DNA of 50,793 nucleotides from an uncultured Pseudomonadota bacterium (GTDB lineage Bacteria; Pseudomonadota; Gammaproteobacteria; Burkholderiales; SG8-41). Positions 24,626 through 34,252 of the stretch are shown in pieces. The notes beneath the pieces are model-generated. The model worked only from the letters and a program-made list of their open reading frames with translations, did not search any database and had not been told where the DNA came from. Numbering within the stretch: the first letter of the stretch is position 1; each line of letters starts with the position of its first letter. A program made the position numbers and the translations under genes. The stretch is taken from the NCBI GenBank assembly GCA_946885605.1, contig CAMPGR010000010.1, positions 1 to 50,793 on the forward strand, written 5' to 3'.

Positions 24626-26896
24626 TTACGGCGACAGACGCGCGCGTATGCGTTGTGCGGCCTGCACCATGTTACGGAGCGCCGATTCCGTTTCGGACCA
24701 GTCGCGCGTCTTGAGTCCGCAATCCGGATTGACCCACAGCTGCTCGACCGGAATCAGCTCGGCTGCACGCGCGATGCGCTGCTCGAGCTCGTCCGCATCC
24801 GGCACATGCGGCGCGTGGACATCGTACACCCCCGGGCCGATCTCGCTCGGGTAGCGAAATTCCCGGAACGCTTCGAGCAGCGCCATGTTCGAGCGCGAGG
24901 CTTCGATGGTGACGACGTCCGCATCCATCGCAGCGATCGCGGGCAGAATGTTGTTGAATTCCGCGTAGCACATGTGCGTGTGGATCTGTGTTTCGCCGAC
25001 CGCCACGGAGGAGGCGAGACGGAAAGCGCGCACGGCCCAGTCGAGATACGCGTCCCACTCGCTTTTCATGAGTGGAAGGCCTTCGCGCAGTGCCGGCTCG
25101 TCGATCTGGATGATGGCAATGCCTGCCTGCTCGAGATCAGCGACCTCGTCGCGTATGGCGAGCGCGATCTGGAATGCCGTGGTCTCGCGCGGTTGGTCAT
25201 CACGCACGAACGACCATTGGAGCATGGTCACCGGCCCGGTCAGCATGCCCTTCACGGGCTTTGTGCTCAGCGACTGAGCATAGCGCGTGGTCTCGACGGT
25301 CATCGGCTCGGGTCGGCACACGTCGCCGTAGATGATGGGCGGTTTCACGCAGCGCGAGCCGTAACTCTGCACCCAGCCGTGTTGCGTCAGGGCGTATCCC
25401 CAGAGCTGCTCGGCGAAAAACTCGACCATGTCATTGCGTTCCGCTTCGCCATGCACGAGCACGTCCAGCCCGAGCGCCTCCTGGCTCGCGACGGCATGCC
25501 GTATCTCGCGGCGCATCGCTTCCAGGTAATCGAGATGGCCCATTTCGCCGCGTCGAAAGCGCGCCCGGGTGCGGCGCACTTCCGGGGTCTGCGGAAAGGA
25601 GCCGATGGTCGTCGTGGGCAGCAAAGGAAGCTGCAGCCGCGCGCGCTGCTTCGCGCGCCGCGCGGAATAGGGCCGTGCGCGCTCGAACATCGCGGCGTCG
25701 AGTGACGCGATGCGCGCGCGCACGCTCACATTCGTCGCACGAACGTTCGCGGCGCGCTCGCGCTGCACGCGGTCCGAGGCGGCAAGTGCATCGGAGACGG
25801 CGCCCTCGCCCTCTTCGAGCCCGGCCGCAAGCGTGCGCAACTCGTGCAGCTTTTCGTCGGCGAACGCGAGCCACGGCCGCACTTCCGCGTCGAGCCGGTC
25901 TTCGTCCGCAAGCGTGACGGGCACGTGCAGAAGCGAGCACGACGGCGCGAGCCACAGCCGCTCGCGCAGCGTATCGTGCAGCGGACGCAGCACGGCGAGC
26001 GCGCGCCGCAAATCGGTGCGCCATACGTTGCGTCCGTCCACGATTCCGGCGGAGAGCACCCAGTCGGAGGGCAGTTGCGCGCGCCACTGTTCGAGCTGCG
26101 CGGGGGCGCACACGAGATCGAGATGAATGCCGTCAACGGGCAGGCGCACGATCCGCTCGCGGTGGTGAGCCGCGTCCCCGAAGTAGGTGGCGAGCAGGAG
26201 CTTCGGCGCCGCCGCCCGGAGCGCAGCGTACGCGGCATGGCACGCGTCGAGCCAGGCGGGCTCGAGGTCGCCGCAGAGCGCCGGCTCGTCCATCTGCACC
26301 CATTCGATGCCCATGGCCTTGAGCCGCGCCAGCACGCCGGCGTAGGCGCCAGCGAGCGCGTGCATGTGCTCGAGGCGTTCTCCCGCCGCAACGGCTTTTG
26401 AGAGCCGGAGAAAGGTGAGGGGGCCGAGCAGCACGGGCTTGACTGGCGCGCTATGCTGCATGGCCTCGCGGATCTCTTCGAAGTACCACTGCGGGCCGCC
26501 CTCGAAGCGCGTGTCGGGCGCAAGCTCCGGGACGAGATAGTGATAGTTGGTGTCGAACCACTTCGTCATTTCCAACGCCGGTTGATTGTTGCTGCCGCGT
26601 GCGAGCGCGAAATATTCGCGCAGGCTGAGACGCGACGGGTCGAAGCCGAAACGGCCGGGCGGACACCCGAGCAGCACCGCGTGGTTCAGCACGTGATCGT
26701 AAAAGGCGAAGTCGCCCGCCGTGATGAAACGCAGTCCCGCGCCGGACTGTTTCCGATGATTCTCCGCCCGTAACCCGGCGCCGGTACGCGCGAGCTGCGC
26801 GTTGTCGGTCTCGCCCCGCCAGTAGGCCTCGAGCGCGAACTTGAGCTCGCGCCGCCGGCCGATGCGCGGGTAGCCCAGTATGTGAGCCGTCACCAT
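24626..26896 (-). CDS. metE: Cobalamin-independent methionine synthase
   Basis: A 756-residue enzyme that transfers the methyl group of 5-methyltetrahydropteroyl-triglutamate to homocysteine. Zinc ligands fall at the E. coli numbers: H641, C643, E665 and C726. The N-terminal [21 protein letters not shown] and the second-half [17 protein letters not shown] are the two typical barrel openings. Start chosen at ATG 26896 to match the family start; the frame remains open upstream but the extra residues are unrelated. Divergent from metR, with a MetR box in the gap, so MetR plus homocysteine is the expected activator. Confidence 0.95.
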   Translation of the reverse strand: MVTAHILGYPRIGRRRELKFALEAYWRGETDNAQLARTGAGLRAENHRKQSGAGLRFITAGDFAFYDHVLNHAVLLGCPPGRFGFDPSRLSLREYFALARGSNNQPALEMTKWFDTNYHYLVPELAPDTRFEGGPQWYFEEIREAMQHSAPVKPVLLGPLTFLRLSKAVAAGERLEHMHALAGAYAGVLARLKAMGIEWVQMDEPALCGDLEPAWLDACHAAYAALRAAAPKLLLATYFGDAAHHRERIVRLPVDGIHLDLVCAPAQLEQWRAQLPSDWVLSAGIVDGRNVWRTDLRRALAVLRPLHDTLRERLWLAPSCSLLHVPVTLADEDRLDAEVRPWLAFADEKLHELRTLAAGLEEGEGAVSDALAASDRVQRERAANVRATNVSVRARIASLDAAMFERARPYSARRAKQRARLQLPLLPTTTIGSFPQTPEVRRTRARFRRGEMGHLDYLEAMRREIRHAVASQEALGLDVLVHGEAERNDMVEFFAEQLWGYALTQHGWVQSYGSRCVKPPIIYGDVCRPEPMTVETTRYAQSLSTKPVKGMLTGPVTMLQWSFVRDDQPRETTAFQIALAIRDEVADLEQAGIAIIQIDEPALREGLPLMKSEWDAYLDWAVRAFRLASSVAVGETQIHTHMCYAEFNNILPAIAAMDADVVTIEASRSNMALLEAFREFRYPSEIGPGVYDVHAPHVPDADELEQRIARAAELIPVEQLWVNPDCGLKTRDWSETESALRNMVQAAQRIRARLSP

Positions 26897-26980
26897 ATAG
26901 CGTGTCCCCGGTTGGTCTGCAAAACGTGGAGTATTCGCCGGGAACAGGCTAGAATCAATCGATAGTTTTTCAGCCAGACA

Positions 26981-26993
26981 TGAATCGCATTCA
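26981..26993. promoter_or_regulatory. MetR binding site
   Basis: TGAA-TCGCA-TTCA is an exact match to the MetR consensus TGAA-N5-TTCA and sits between the divergent metE and metR starts. It overlaps an upstream in-frame ATG of metR (26980), arguing that metR really starts at 27004. A plausible metE promoter (TTGATT, 17 bases, AATACT) lies between the box and metE. Confidence 0.75.
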
Positions 26994-27003
26994 TAACGCG
27001 CCC

Positions 27004-27915
27004 ATGATCGAATTGCGTCACCTGCGCTCGCTCCTTGCCATTGCCGACACGGGCAAGCTCGCCCAGGCCGCAACGCAGGTGCACCTTACCCAGAGCGCGC
27101 TCTCGCACCAGGTGCGCGCACTCGAGGCGCATTATGGCGTCGCGCTCTTCCAGCGCACGAGCGCCGGGCTGCGCTTCACCGGCGCGGGACAACGGCTGCT
27201 CGAGCTGGCGCGCCACACGCTCACGCTGGTGGCGGACGCGGAGCGAGATCTCGGCCGCCTGAAGAACGACGCACGCGGCGAGTTGAAGATCGCGCTCGAA
27301 TGCCACACCTGCTTCGACTGGCTGATGCCCGTCATGGACAGGTTTCGCCGGCGCTGGCCGGAAGTGGAGATCGACCTGATCGCGGGCTTTCATGCCGACC
27401 CGATTGCGCTGCTTAGGAGCGGCAAGGCGGAACTGGTGATCGGCTCGCAGAAGCCGCGCGGCCGCGAGTACGTCGCGCTGCCGCTTTTCCGGTTCGAGAT
27501 CCTCGTCGTGCTGCCGGTCGAGCATCGGCTGCGCGCGCGCCGCCGCATCGAGCCTGCCGAGCTCGAGGGCGAGACCCTCATCACCTATCCGGTGCCGGAG
27601 GAGCGCATCGATTTCATCCGCGAAGTGCTGAAGCCCGCGGGCATCCCGCTCGGGCGGCGCACCGCGGAGCTGACGGTCGCGATCCTGCAGCTCGTTGCGA
27701 GCCGCCGCGGCATCGCCGCGCTGCCGAACTGGGGCGTGAGGAACTACGTGGAGCTCGACTACGTCGTCGCGAAGCGCATCGGGGCGCGCGGCCTGTGGAG
27801 CGAGCTCCATGCGATCGTGCCTCGCGCGCTCGCGGCGAAACCACACATCGCCGAGTTCGCTTCGATCGTGCGCAGGGAATGCGCGTCGTCGCTCGAGGGG
27901 ATCGAGCTGCTCTAG
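27004..27915 (+). CDS. metR: LysR-type regulator MetR
   Basis: A 303-residue LysR regulator from ATG 27004. The winged helix-turn-helix spans about residues 1-60 ([20 protein letters not shown], with [14 protein letters not shown] as recognition region), followed by a periplasmic-binding-like effector domain with the MetR signature [19 protein letters not shown]. MetR uses homocysteine as co-inducer. Divergent from metE with a matching operator. An earlier in-frame ATG at 26980 would put the operator inside the gene and is disfavoured. The stop lies six bases from the end of a convergent quinone reductase gene. Confidence 0.93.
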   Translation: MIELRHLRSLLAIADTGKLAQAATQVHLTQSALSHQVRALEAHYGVALFQRTSAGLRFTGAGQRLLELARHTLTLVADAERDLGRLKNDARGELKIALECHTCFDWLMPVMDRFRRRWPEVEIDLIAGFHADPIALLRSGKAELVIGSQKPRGREYVALPLFRFEILVVLPVEHRLRARRRIEPAELEGETLITYPVPEERIDFIREVLKPAGIPLGRRTAELTVAILQLVASRRGIAALPNWGVRNYVELDYVVAKRIGARGLWSELHAIVPRALAAKPHIAEFASIVRRECASSLEGIELL

Positions 27916-27921
27916 CGCTGC

Positions 27922-28923
27922 TTACACGGTAAGCAGGATCTTGCCGATGTGCTCGCTCGTCTCCATCAGCCGGTGCGCGGCCGCGGCTTCGCGCAGCGGG
28001 AAACGGCGGTAGATCTCGGGCTTCACCTTGCCGGCTGCAAAGAGCGGCCAGACCTTGTCCACGAGGCTCGCGCAGATGCGCCCCTTCTCTTCGATGGAAA
28101 GCGGCCGCAGGCGCGAACCGGTGATGACGAGATGCTTCGCGTGGATGAGACCGAAATCCGCCTCCACGACGCGCCCGGCCTTCAGGTTCACGAAGACGAG
28201 CCGCCCCCCGTGCGCGAGCAGTTCCATCTCCTTGGGAATGTAGCTGCCTCCCACGATGTCGAGAATGACGTCCACGCCGCGGCCTTGGGTGTACGCTTTT
28301 CCGACCTCGAGAAAGTCTTCCTCCCTGTAGTTGATCGCGCGATCGGCGCCGAAGCGCTCGCATGCGCGGCATTTCTCCGCGGTGCGCGCAGTCGCAAGCA
28401 CGCGGGCGCCGAACGCCTTCGCGAGCTGAATCGCGGTGTATCCGATGCCGCTCGTGCCGCCCTGTACGAGGAACGTTTCCCCCGCCTTGAGCTGCGCGCG
28501 ATCGAAGACGTTCGTCCATACCGTGCAGAACGTCTCGGGCAGTGCGCCGGCATCGGCGAGCCCGACGTTCGCCGGAACAGGCATGCACTGCGGCGCCGGT
28601 GCGACGGCGTATTCAGCATATCCGCCGCCGGAAAGGAGCGCGCACACCTGATCCCCGATTTCGAACCCCCGCACGCGCTCGCCAACCGCGACGATGGTTC
28701 CGGAGGCCTCCAGGCCGGGGATATCCGTCACGCCGGGAGGCATGGGATAGCGCCCGAGGCGCTGGGACAGATCGGCTCCGTTGAGGCCCGCGCCCGCGAC
28801 CTTGATCAGCACCTCGCCGGGACCGGGCTTCGGTACCTCGCGCTCCGCGGGCCGCAGCACCTCGGGCCCGCCCGGCGTCGCGATCTCGATCGCCGTCATT
28901 GTTCTCGGAATTGTCGTTGTCAT
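27922..28923 (-). CDS. NAD(P)H-quinone oxidoreductase (PIG3/QOR family)
   Basis: A 333-residue zinc-free medium-chain reductase. A GroES-like domain covers about residues 1-130 (TAIEIATPGGPEVL, GPGEVLIKVAGAGLNGADLSQRLGRYP-type start), then the Rossmann motif VQGGTSGIGYTAIQLAKAFGA at about 145-165. The PIG3-like ending PLREAAAAHRLMETSEHIGKILL is present. Reduces quinones or other enones with NADPH. ATG 28923 is the second of two adjacent ATGs and has the better spacing from GGAG. Encoded alone, convergent with metR. Confidence 0.88.
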   Translation of the reverse strand: MTTTIPRTMTAIEIATPGGPEVLRPAEREVPKPGPGEVLIKVAGAGLNGADLSQRLGRYPMPPGVTDIPGLEASGTIVAVGERVRGFEIGDQVCALLSGGGYAEYAVAPAPQCMPVPANVGLADAGALPETFCTVWTNVFDRAQLKAGETFLVQGGTSGIGYTAIQLAKAFGARVLATARTAEKCRACERFGADRAINYREEDFLEVGKAYTQGRGVDVILDIVGGSYIPKEMELLAHGGRLVFVNLKAGRVVEADFGLIHAKHLVITGSRLRPLSIEEKGRICASLVDKVWPLFAAGKVKPEIYRRFPLREAAAAHRLMETSEHIGKILLTV

Positions 28924-29047
28924 CATGTGCTCCGCCAGGGATGAGTTCGGATGAACGCGTCCGGACCCCGGCAAACCGCCGCGCCGGGCCATAAGAATAG
29001 CAACAAAGGGGTGGAGAAAAAAATCCGTACTATGCGCGGGCCGGGCA

Positions 29048-29581
29048 TCACGCAATCTTCATCGCTTCGACGAACAGGCTTTCGCGCTCGCGATTGTCGA
29101 GGCGTGCGAGACCGTCCACGCTGCTCTCGCCGAAAGCGCGCCGCACGACTTCGGCAAAGCCGGCGCGCTGCAGCCACTCCTCTAGGAAGCCGAAAGTGCA
29201 GGGCGTGCGCACCGATCCGTACCAGATCGCCTGCGTCACGAGCTTCGCGCCGATCGAGCGGGCATGCTCGTCCGGCACGTAGAAGTAGCTTGCGTCCGCC
29301 ACGAGGTAGGCATCGATCGACTTCTCGAGATCGGGCACCGCGAGCCGAAGCACGCCGCGGCGCTTGAGCACGCGGTGCAGTTCGCTCAGCGCGGGGGCGA
29401 TGTCGTGCCACGCGAGGTCCTGCAGCACGTGTATCGCAGCGATGCAGTCGAGCGTCCCCGCGCCGAAGGGAAGGCCGCGGCGCAGGTCCGCCCTGACATC
29501 GACGCGGGACGCGCGGGCAATATCGCAGTTGAGCCACCCGGCGGCGGCGTCGGGTCCGCAGCCGAGATTCATGCGCAGCAC
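29048..29581 (-). CDS. SAM-dependent methyltransferase
   Basis: A 177-residue class I methyltransferase. Motif I is MNLGCGPDAAAGWLNCDI right at the N-terminus, acidic post-I D (residue about 20), and a motif-IV-like region LDCIAAIHVLQDLAW; ELHRVLKRRGVLRLAVPDLEK is the typical motif V-VI ending of methyltransferase type 11. GTG 29581 is used; ATG 29572 three codons later is equally possible. It lies 24 bases after the radical SAM gene on the same strand, so the two probably act together. Substrate unknown. Confidence 0.8.
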   Translation of the reverse strand: MLRMNLGCGPDAAAGWLNCDIARASRVDVRADLRRGLPFGAGTLDCIAAIHVLQDLAWHDIAPALSELHRVLKRRGVLRLAVPDLEKSIDAYLVADASYFYVPDEHARSIGAKLVTQAIWYGSVRTPCTFGFLEEWLQRAGFAEVVRRAFGESSVDGLARLDNRERESLFVEAMKIA

Positions 29582-29605
29582 AACTCTCGGACCTCGCGCA
29601 GCCCG

Positions 29606-30631
29606 TTAGAACGTGCCGTTGTAGATCGCGCAGCCGCGGCAGATCTGCGGCGGCTCGTCGGAATCGAGGCGCTCGCGGAATGCCTCGTATGCCTCGCTCT
29701 GCCAGACCGCTGCCACGCCTTCTTGCGCCATGTTGCCGAAGCTGCAGCGGTCCGGCGTTGCGATCATGCAGCACGGCATCGCCTGCCCCGAGTAGGCGAT
29801 GTAAGCGCCGCGCCACGGCCACTGACAACGCTCTCGGCCCTTGCGCGGTACGCCTGCGGGCGCCGCACGCACCTCGGGCAGGCGCAGCACTACGTCGAGT
29901 TCCGCTGCAGCGGCGCGCGCCGCCTCGAACCAGCGCTCGATGCGCGACCGGTCTTCGTTGAGGAGCGTCTCCGTCTCGACAAAGTTACGCATCGGCCGAT
30001 AGCGCGCCGGCAATGTTTCCTCGGTGAAATCGTGCGCGAGGTGCTGGACCGCGACGGAGCGCACGCCGTATTCGTGCGCCAGGCGCACGATGCGAGGCAG
30101 CTGCTCGAGATTGCGGCGCATTGCGACGGCGACGAGTATGACTTCGGGATGCTGCGCGGCCAGATGCCGTTTCGCGTCCATCAGCCGCGCAAGGTTACGC
30201 AGCACCCGACCGAGATCGGATCCGGTGCGGATGTACGCGTAAACGTCCGGATCGGCCGCGTCGATCGATACGTGCAGTGTCTTGAGTCCGCTCGTCACGC
30301 ACTCGATGGCGCGGCGCTCGGAGAGCGCGGTCAGGTTGGTGTTGGTCGAAACACTGATGCCGCGCGCGGCCGCATAACGCACCATGTCGAGAAACCGCGG
30401 ATGGAGGAACGGTTCGCCCATGCCCTGCAACTGCAACTCGGTGAGTGCAGGAAACCCGTCGAGCACCTGGCAGAACGTCTCGAACGGCATGAATGCCGGG
30501 GGGCCGCCGCGCGCGCCGTCGCCGCGATAGACGACGGGGCACATGCGGCAGCTCAAGTTACACTGGCCGACTGGCTCGATCTGCGCGTACGCAGGCAGCG
30601 GCGGAGCCGCGGCGCCGCGCGCGGACGTCAT
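29606..30631 (-). CDS. Radical SAM/SPASM protein
   Basis: A 341-residue radical SAM enzyme. The 4Fe-4S cluster motif is CNLSCRMC with cysteines 24, 28 and 31, and a LQLQGMGEPFLHP motif (GGE-like) follows near residue 67-79. A C-terminal SPASM-type cysteine set is present: C in RCQWPWRGAYIAYSG, CC in AMPCCMIATPDRC and a final CRGC near the end, suited to extra iron-sulfur clusters. Likely modifies a peptide or protein. Its ATG overlaps the stop of the acidic protein gene by four bases, and a methyltransferase gene follows. Confidence 0.85.
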   Translation of the reverse strand: MTSARGAAAPPLPAYAQIEPVGQCNLSCRMCPVVYRGDGARGGPPAFMPFETFCQVLDGFPALTELQLQGMGEPFLHPRFLDMVRYAAARGISVSTNTNLTALSERRAIECVTSGLKTLHVSIDAADPDVYAYIRTGSDLGRVLRNLARLMDAKRHLAAQHPEVILVAVAMRRNLEQLPRIVRLAHEYGVRSVAVQHLAHDFTEETLPARYRPMRNFVETETLLNEDRSRIERWFEAARAAAAELDVVLRLPEVRAAPAGVPRKGRERCQWPWRGAYIAYSGQAMPCCMIATPDRCSFGNMAQEGVAAVWQSEAYEAFRERLDSDEPPQICRGCAIYNGTF

Positions 30632-31098
30632 GGCTTTGGCGTCTTGACGACACCGGCGCGGTTGCGGGCTTCCTTTTCGATCTCTTCGTCCGTCTTGCCG
30701 CGCTGCGCTTCCTCCGCCTGGTCGAGGCCGCCGCCGAGCCCGGCTTCATCACCACCCACTACGCGATCGGCGTCGCGATCGCCGTTGACGCGTATCCGCG
30801 GGTCCTTGCCCGCGGTGAGATGCTCGCCGGTGCCCACGCTGTCGCTGTTTTCATCCATCCCGAGGTCGCCGACGCTGGGGCCTGCGTCCGCAACATTGTA
30901 CTTGCCGGCTTCCGTATCCTCGTTGGTGCCGCGGTCGAAGTTCATTGCGTCATCATCGACCCGCCCGGGCCCCGCCATGTCGGACCCGCTGTCCGAGGTA
31001 TCGCTTGGGCCGAGTGCGCGCGTGTCGTGGCCTTTCTGCAGTTTCCGCTTCCGATCACCCACGGGGAAATTGTCCGGATCGAGGGTGCTGCCTGCCAT
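30628..31098 (-). CDS. Acidic, disordered hypothetical protein
   Basis: A 156-residue protein with AGGAG six bases before ATG 31098. Low complexity and rich in D, G, S and T: the opening STLDPDNFPVGDRKRKLQKGHD is followed by TRALGPSDTSDSGSDMAGPG and further D/G-rich stretches, ending in a K/E helix (TDEEIEKEARNRAG). No cysteine or membrane segment. It is the first gene of the operon with a radical SAM/SPASM protein (ATGA overlap) and a methyltransferase. I recall similar sequences in Burkholderiales of unknown role. A substrate of the radical SAM enzyme is one speculative option. Confidence 0.7.
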   Translation of the reverse strand: MAGSTLDPDNFPVGDRKRKLQKGHDTRALGPSDTSDSGSDMAGPGRVDDDAMNFDRGTNEDTEAGKYNVADAGPSVGDLGMDENSDSVGTGEHLTAGKDPRIRVNGDRDADRVVGGDEAGLGGGLDQAEEAQRGKTDEEIEKEARNRAGVVKTPKP

Positions 31099-31259
31099 GA
31101 TGATCTCCTGTCTTGCTGATGAGTACTCGATGTGGAAGCAAGCGGTGTGCCTGTGAGCGTGCGGCTCGTTCACTCACGAAGTATCCGTCGCATTCCGACC
31201 GAGAGGCCTGAGCTCGCGCACATCCAGGTGCGCAACGGTGTCGTCCCGCGCAAGCACGT

Positions 31260-31412
31260 TCAGCGCGACGTCGAGGGCTGGGACGGCTGCGTGCGCGGCT
31301 CCGTGTAGGGCGTGACGTTGTCTTTCTGTCCGGGCAACGGCAGCAGCCCGCCCAGGAGCAGGATGACGATCACGATCACGCCGATGATGACCCAAAGGGT
31401 TCTGTTGCTCAT
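31260..31412 (-). CDS. Small single-pass membrane protein
   Basis: A 50-residue protein: one strong hydrophobic helix at residues 6-25 (LWVIIGVIVIVILLLGGLLP) followed by a short hydrophilic P/T/S-rich tail. A GAAAG ribosome binding site lies before ATG 31412. Small DUF-type membrane peptides of this pattern are common; no family is assigned. It is transcribed away from the membrane protein gene at 31558. Confidence 0.6.
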   Translation of the reverse strand: MSNRTLWVIIGVIVIVILLLGGLLPLPGQKDNVTPYTEPRTQPSQPSTSR

Positions 31413-31557
31413 GAAATCGCTTTCGAAGAATCTATAGAAAGTAACGACCGCAGCACGATGCCGAGCGTTCCCCAATTCCGGGAAATTGCGGCAGCGCGGC
31501 GAGCCCGAACGGCGCGCTCGGAGGATGTTCCAACGTCTGAGCGTGAAAGGAGGCGCG

Positions 31558-31839
31558 ATGGATCTCGCCTTCATGACGGTGCTTGCGGCGCTCCTCATGA
31601 CTGCCGCAGGCTACGCGCAGTACCGCATCCCGTTCCACACTGCGGGCGCGGGCAGGATTGCGCTCGCTCGCGCCGTGCTGATCGTCGTCGGCTTCGCCTT
31701 CGGCTATGTCGGCGCCGTGAGCGCGGGCGCGCAGGGTACCGTCGCGCTCCTGCTCTTCCTCATCGGATTCGGTCTGGTGCACGCACCGGCCGCGATCATC
31801 CTGTTCGTGAAGCGCGGTCGCGATGCGGGAAAGTCGTGA
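31558..31839 (+). CDS. Small membrane protein
   Basis: A 93-residue protein starting at ATG 31558, four bases after AAAGGAGG. Three hydrophobic segments (about residues 3-18, 35-52 and 58-80) give a small polytopic membrane protein with a basic C-terminal end (VKRGRDAGKS). No family recognised. It ends three bases before the convergent gene at 31843. Confidence 0.65.
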   Translation: MDLAFMTVLAALLMTAAGYAQYRIPFHTAGAGRIALARAVLIVVGFAFGYVGAVSAGAQGTVALLLFLIGFGLVHAPAAIILFVKRGRDAGKS

Positions 31840-31842
31840 CCC

Positions 31843-32475
31843 TCACGCGGACAATTCCCGTTCGCGGAGCCATTGCTCGAAGGCGCGTATCGACTCCTCG
31901 AACTTCGGGCGGTACTCGGGAGTCGCGGCGTGGCTCTTGGTCTCGATCGCCTTGCGGTAGATCTCGAGCGTGCGCTCGACCCAGGCCTGAGCGGCTTCTT
32001 CGCCATCCCGCTCGACCAGGAACGCGATGCGGCTCTGCTCTGTCGCATCCCGCTTGAGCGGCGTGCCCGTCGCGCCGCGTCGCGCCCTGTCCGGCGAAAC
32101 GTCGCTTGCACGGGAGCCATCCGGCCGCTCGGGTGGTTCTTCCTTGTCACGGTAGCTGCAGATGCGCCGCGCACCCAGCTCGCGCATCAACCGCTCGATG
32201 CGCTTGCCCTCCGCTTGGCTCTCGGCCTCGACGCTCAGCACACAGGCGCCGGTGCGCACCGCTTCGCTGTACGGTGCGGCTGCGGAATCGTGCGCGGACT
32301 GGCCCGGCTGGTTTTCATAGGATTGGCCCGGCGCTTCTCCCGCCAAAGCATCCTGCGTGAGATCAACGCTCATCGTGATGCGGTTCTCCGCTATGCCGGC
32401 TTCGACGAGCGCGAGCTGGGCGCGGCGCGCTGCGTCCGTTGTGTCGAATACGCCGACGACAGTTCGAGAGACCAT
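31843..32475 (-). CDS. Stress-protein-17M-like hypothetical protein
   Basis: A 210-residue soluble protein. The N-terminal part (TVVGVFDTTDAARRAQLALVEAG, then ENRITMSV) is like the 'general stress protein 17M'/YsnF-type domain, a ferredoxin-like fold. A second strand set CVLSVEAESQAEGKRIERLMRELGA supports this at residues about 78-104. After a polar linker, a C-terminal helical domain (AQAWVERTLEIYRKAIETKS, YRPKFEESIRAFEQWLRE) follows. Biochemical function unknown; stress association is inferred from the family. Confidence 0.7.
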   Translation of the reverse strand: MVSRTVVGVFDTTDAARRAQLALVEAGIAENRITMSVDLTQDALAGEAPGQSYENQPGQSAHDSAAAPYSEAVRTGACVLSVEAESQAEGKRIERLMRELGARRICSYRDKEEPPERPDGSRASDVSPDRARRGATGTPLKRDATEQSRIAFLVERDGEEAAQAWVERTLEIYRKAIETKSHAATPEYRPKFEESIRAFEQWLRERELSA

Positions 32476-32565
32476 CTCCGTTTTCCTGTCGGCCGATGAT
32501 CAAGTGAGAACAAGGGCCGCGCTGCCGAGTTCCGGTCGGCGCGCGATTCGCGAGTCGCGGTCGAG

Positions 32566-33729
32566 TTACGCTTGGATCGGTGCGCGCTGCGGCGCGGGTT
32601 GCGCGAGGCCGTGTATCGAGCCTTTGCGCTCGCGCAGATGGCCGGGCGTACGGCCTGCGACGACAGCCTGGATTTCGGCCAGCACGGACAGGGCTACGCC
32701 TTCCGGTCCTTCCGCGCCCAGGTCGAGCCCGACCGGAGCGTAGAGCCGCTCGCGCTGTTCCGGCGTGAGGGTAATCGACTGCTTTTCGAGCTCGGCGATC
32801 AGTTCCCCGGCGCGTCGCTTCGGGCCGAGGAGCCCGATGTAGCGCACGGCAGAGGGCAGAAGCGCCTTCAGCGCTTCCAGATCGCGCAGATAGTTGTGGG
32901 TCATGACGAGCGCGACGGTGCCCGAGTCGAGCCGCACGCGCTCAGGAATCTCCGACGGCGGAGCGACGATGACTTCATCGACCCACGGAAAACGTTCGCG
33001 TGTCGCGTAAGCCGGTCGATGGTCGATGACCGTCACGCGCCAGCCCAGGTCTTTGGCGATGCGCGCCATGGGAAGCGCGTCATGGCCTGCGCCGGCGATG
33101 AGCAAGGGCAACGGCGGCCGGATCGTCTCGATGAAGACTTCCGCTTCGCCTTGGGCCAGCGGGAAGCGGACCGTTTGCGAGGGATCGGAGGGTTGCGCCC
33201 GCGCAACGAATGCAGCGAGCTTCGCATCGAGCTCCGCGTCAGCGATGTTCGACTGCACTTCGCCGTTGACTTTGCGTGTGAGACGCGAGGCCGGCATCGC
33301 GCGCGTGTTGCCCTCCGCGCGGATCACGGTCGCAATCAACCCCGTTTCGCGGCTTTCGATGCAATGCCGGATGAATTCCACGAGATCGGGCGTCGCGGGC
33401 TGCGGGGTAACCGGCTCGATCAGCACCCTGATGACGCCGCGGCAGCCGAGCCCGACGCCGAAGACTATGTCTTCGTCGCTCGTCGTATCGTAGGTGACGA
33501 CCATCGCGCGATGGTCGTCGAGCACCTCGCGCGCGCGGAGCACGACGTCGCCTTCGAGACAGCCGCCGCTCACCGATCCGGCCGTCCATTGCGTGTCGGC
33601 AATCAGCATGCGTGCACCGGGAAGCCGATAGGAGGACCCCGCGATGTCGACGACCGTGGCGAGCACGGCGCGCTTTCCGGACGCGCGCAGCTTGTCCACT
33701 TCGTGGCCGATGAGTTCGAGTTCCTTCAC
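32566..33729 (-). CDS. XdhC/CoxI family protein
   Basis: A 387-residue protein with the XdhC_CoxI domain at the N-terminus (residues about 10-80, SVSGGCLEGDVVLRAREVL) and an XdhC Rossmann domain in the second half (about 205-345, LLIAGAGHDALPMARIAKDL). The family inserts or matures the molybdenum cofactor of xanthine dehydrogenase and CO dehydrogenase-type enzymes. GTG 33729 has an AAGGGG ribosome binding site. No xanthine dehydrogenase or CO dehydrogenase subunit is in the window, so its client lies elsewhere. Confidence 0.85.
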   Translation of the reverse strand: MKELELIGHEVDKLRASGKRAVLATVVDIAGSSYRLPGARMLIADTQWTAGSVSGGCLEGDVVLRAREVLDDHRAMVVTYDTTSDEDIVFGVGLGCRGVIRVLIEPVTPQPATPDLVEFIRHCIESRETGLIATVIRAEGNTRAMPASRLTRKVNGEVQSNIADAELDAKLAAFVARAQPSDPSQTVRFPLAQGEAEVFIETIRPPLPLLIAGAGHDALPMARIAKDLGWRVTVIDHRPAYATRERFPWVDEVIVAPPSEIPERVRLDSGTVALVMTHNYLRDLEALKALLPSAVRYIGLLGPKRRAGELIAELEKQSITLTPEQRERLYAPVGLDLGAEGPEGVALSVLAEIQAVVAGRTPGHLRERKGSIHGLAQPAPQRAPIQA

Positions 33730-34033
33730 TAGACACCCCTTGGCTGCGGATCTTGACGAGTCTGGCGCCCGTCAGTATCGCGTGAGGAACCGCTTCGCGG
33801 CAAGTCGAGCGTTCAGGCGGCCGCCGCGCGCCGCTCTCCGATACGGCGCTTATGACCTCCCGATAGAGCGCCGGGCCCAGCACCTGGTCCTCGTTGCCGC
33901 CGCGACGAAATCCGCCCCGGGCACCGAAGGGTGCCAGCCCTTTCCGCGAACGAACAAAGGCTTCATGCGCTGACACGCCCTCACTCGAGCGTCCGAGGTG
34001 CCGGGGCGACGCCGGCGCGACGAATGCGTAGGT
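33730..34033. other. Unassigned stretch between xdhC-like and DUF3606 genes
   Basis: 304 bases. On the minus strand a frame from GTG 33976 has fairly good codon use for about 80 codons (with DQVLGPALYREVISAV), but it then overlaps the XdhC gene in another frame. It may be an unrecognised small gene or a remnant. No RNA or repeat seen. Confidence 0.3.
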
Positions 34034-34252
34034 TCAGTGATGCGCCAGGAAGCGCTTCACGTCGTCCACGACCGGGCCGGCGCGCTGCACCGCTTCGCGC
34101 AGGCGCGTCGTGCTCACGTTGAGGCGCTTGGCCCATTCTTTCATCTGATCCGGCTCGATGCGTTGTTTGGGGCTGCGCGCATCGTTGACCTGGACGGGTT
34201 CCGCCGGCTCTGCCGGGGGCGGTGAGTTCTTGCGTAGGCTCGGGTTTGCCAT
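34034..34252 (-). CDS. DUF3606 family protein
   Basis: A 72-residue protein with a disordered proline-rich opening and the DUF3606 core IEPDQMKEWAKRLNVSTTRL (about residues 32-51) ending in REAVQRAGPVVDDVKRFLA. DUF3606 is a short two-helix family of unknown function, frequently found next to stress genes. The start at 34252 has no strong ribosome binding site. Encoded alone. Confidence 0.75.
   Translation of the reverse strand: MANPSLRKNSPPPAEPAEPVQVNDARSPKQRIEPDQMKEWAKRLNVSTTRLREAVQRAGPVVDDVKRFLAHH

Noticed and set aside
33239..33976. A long minus-strand frame from GTG 33976 running through the XdhC gene
   Set aside because: Only its first 80 codons look plausible; the rest is out of frame with a clear XdhC protein. 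Reported only as an unassigned stretch.
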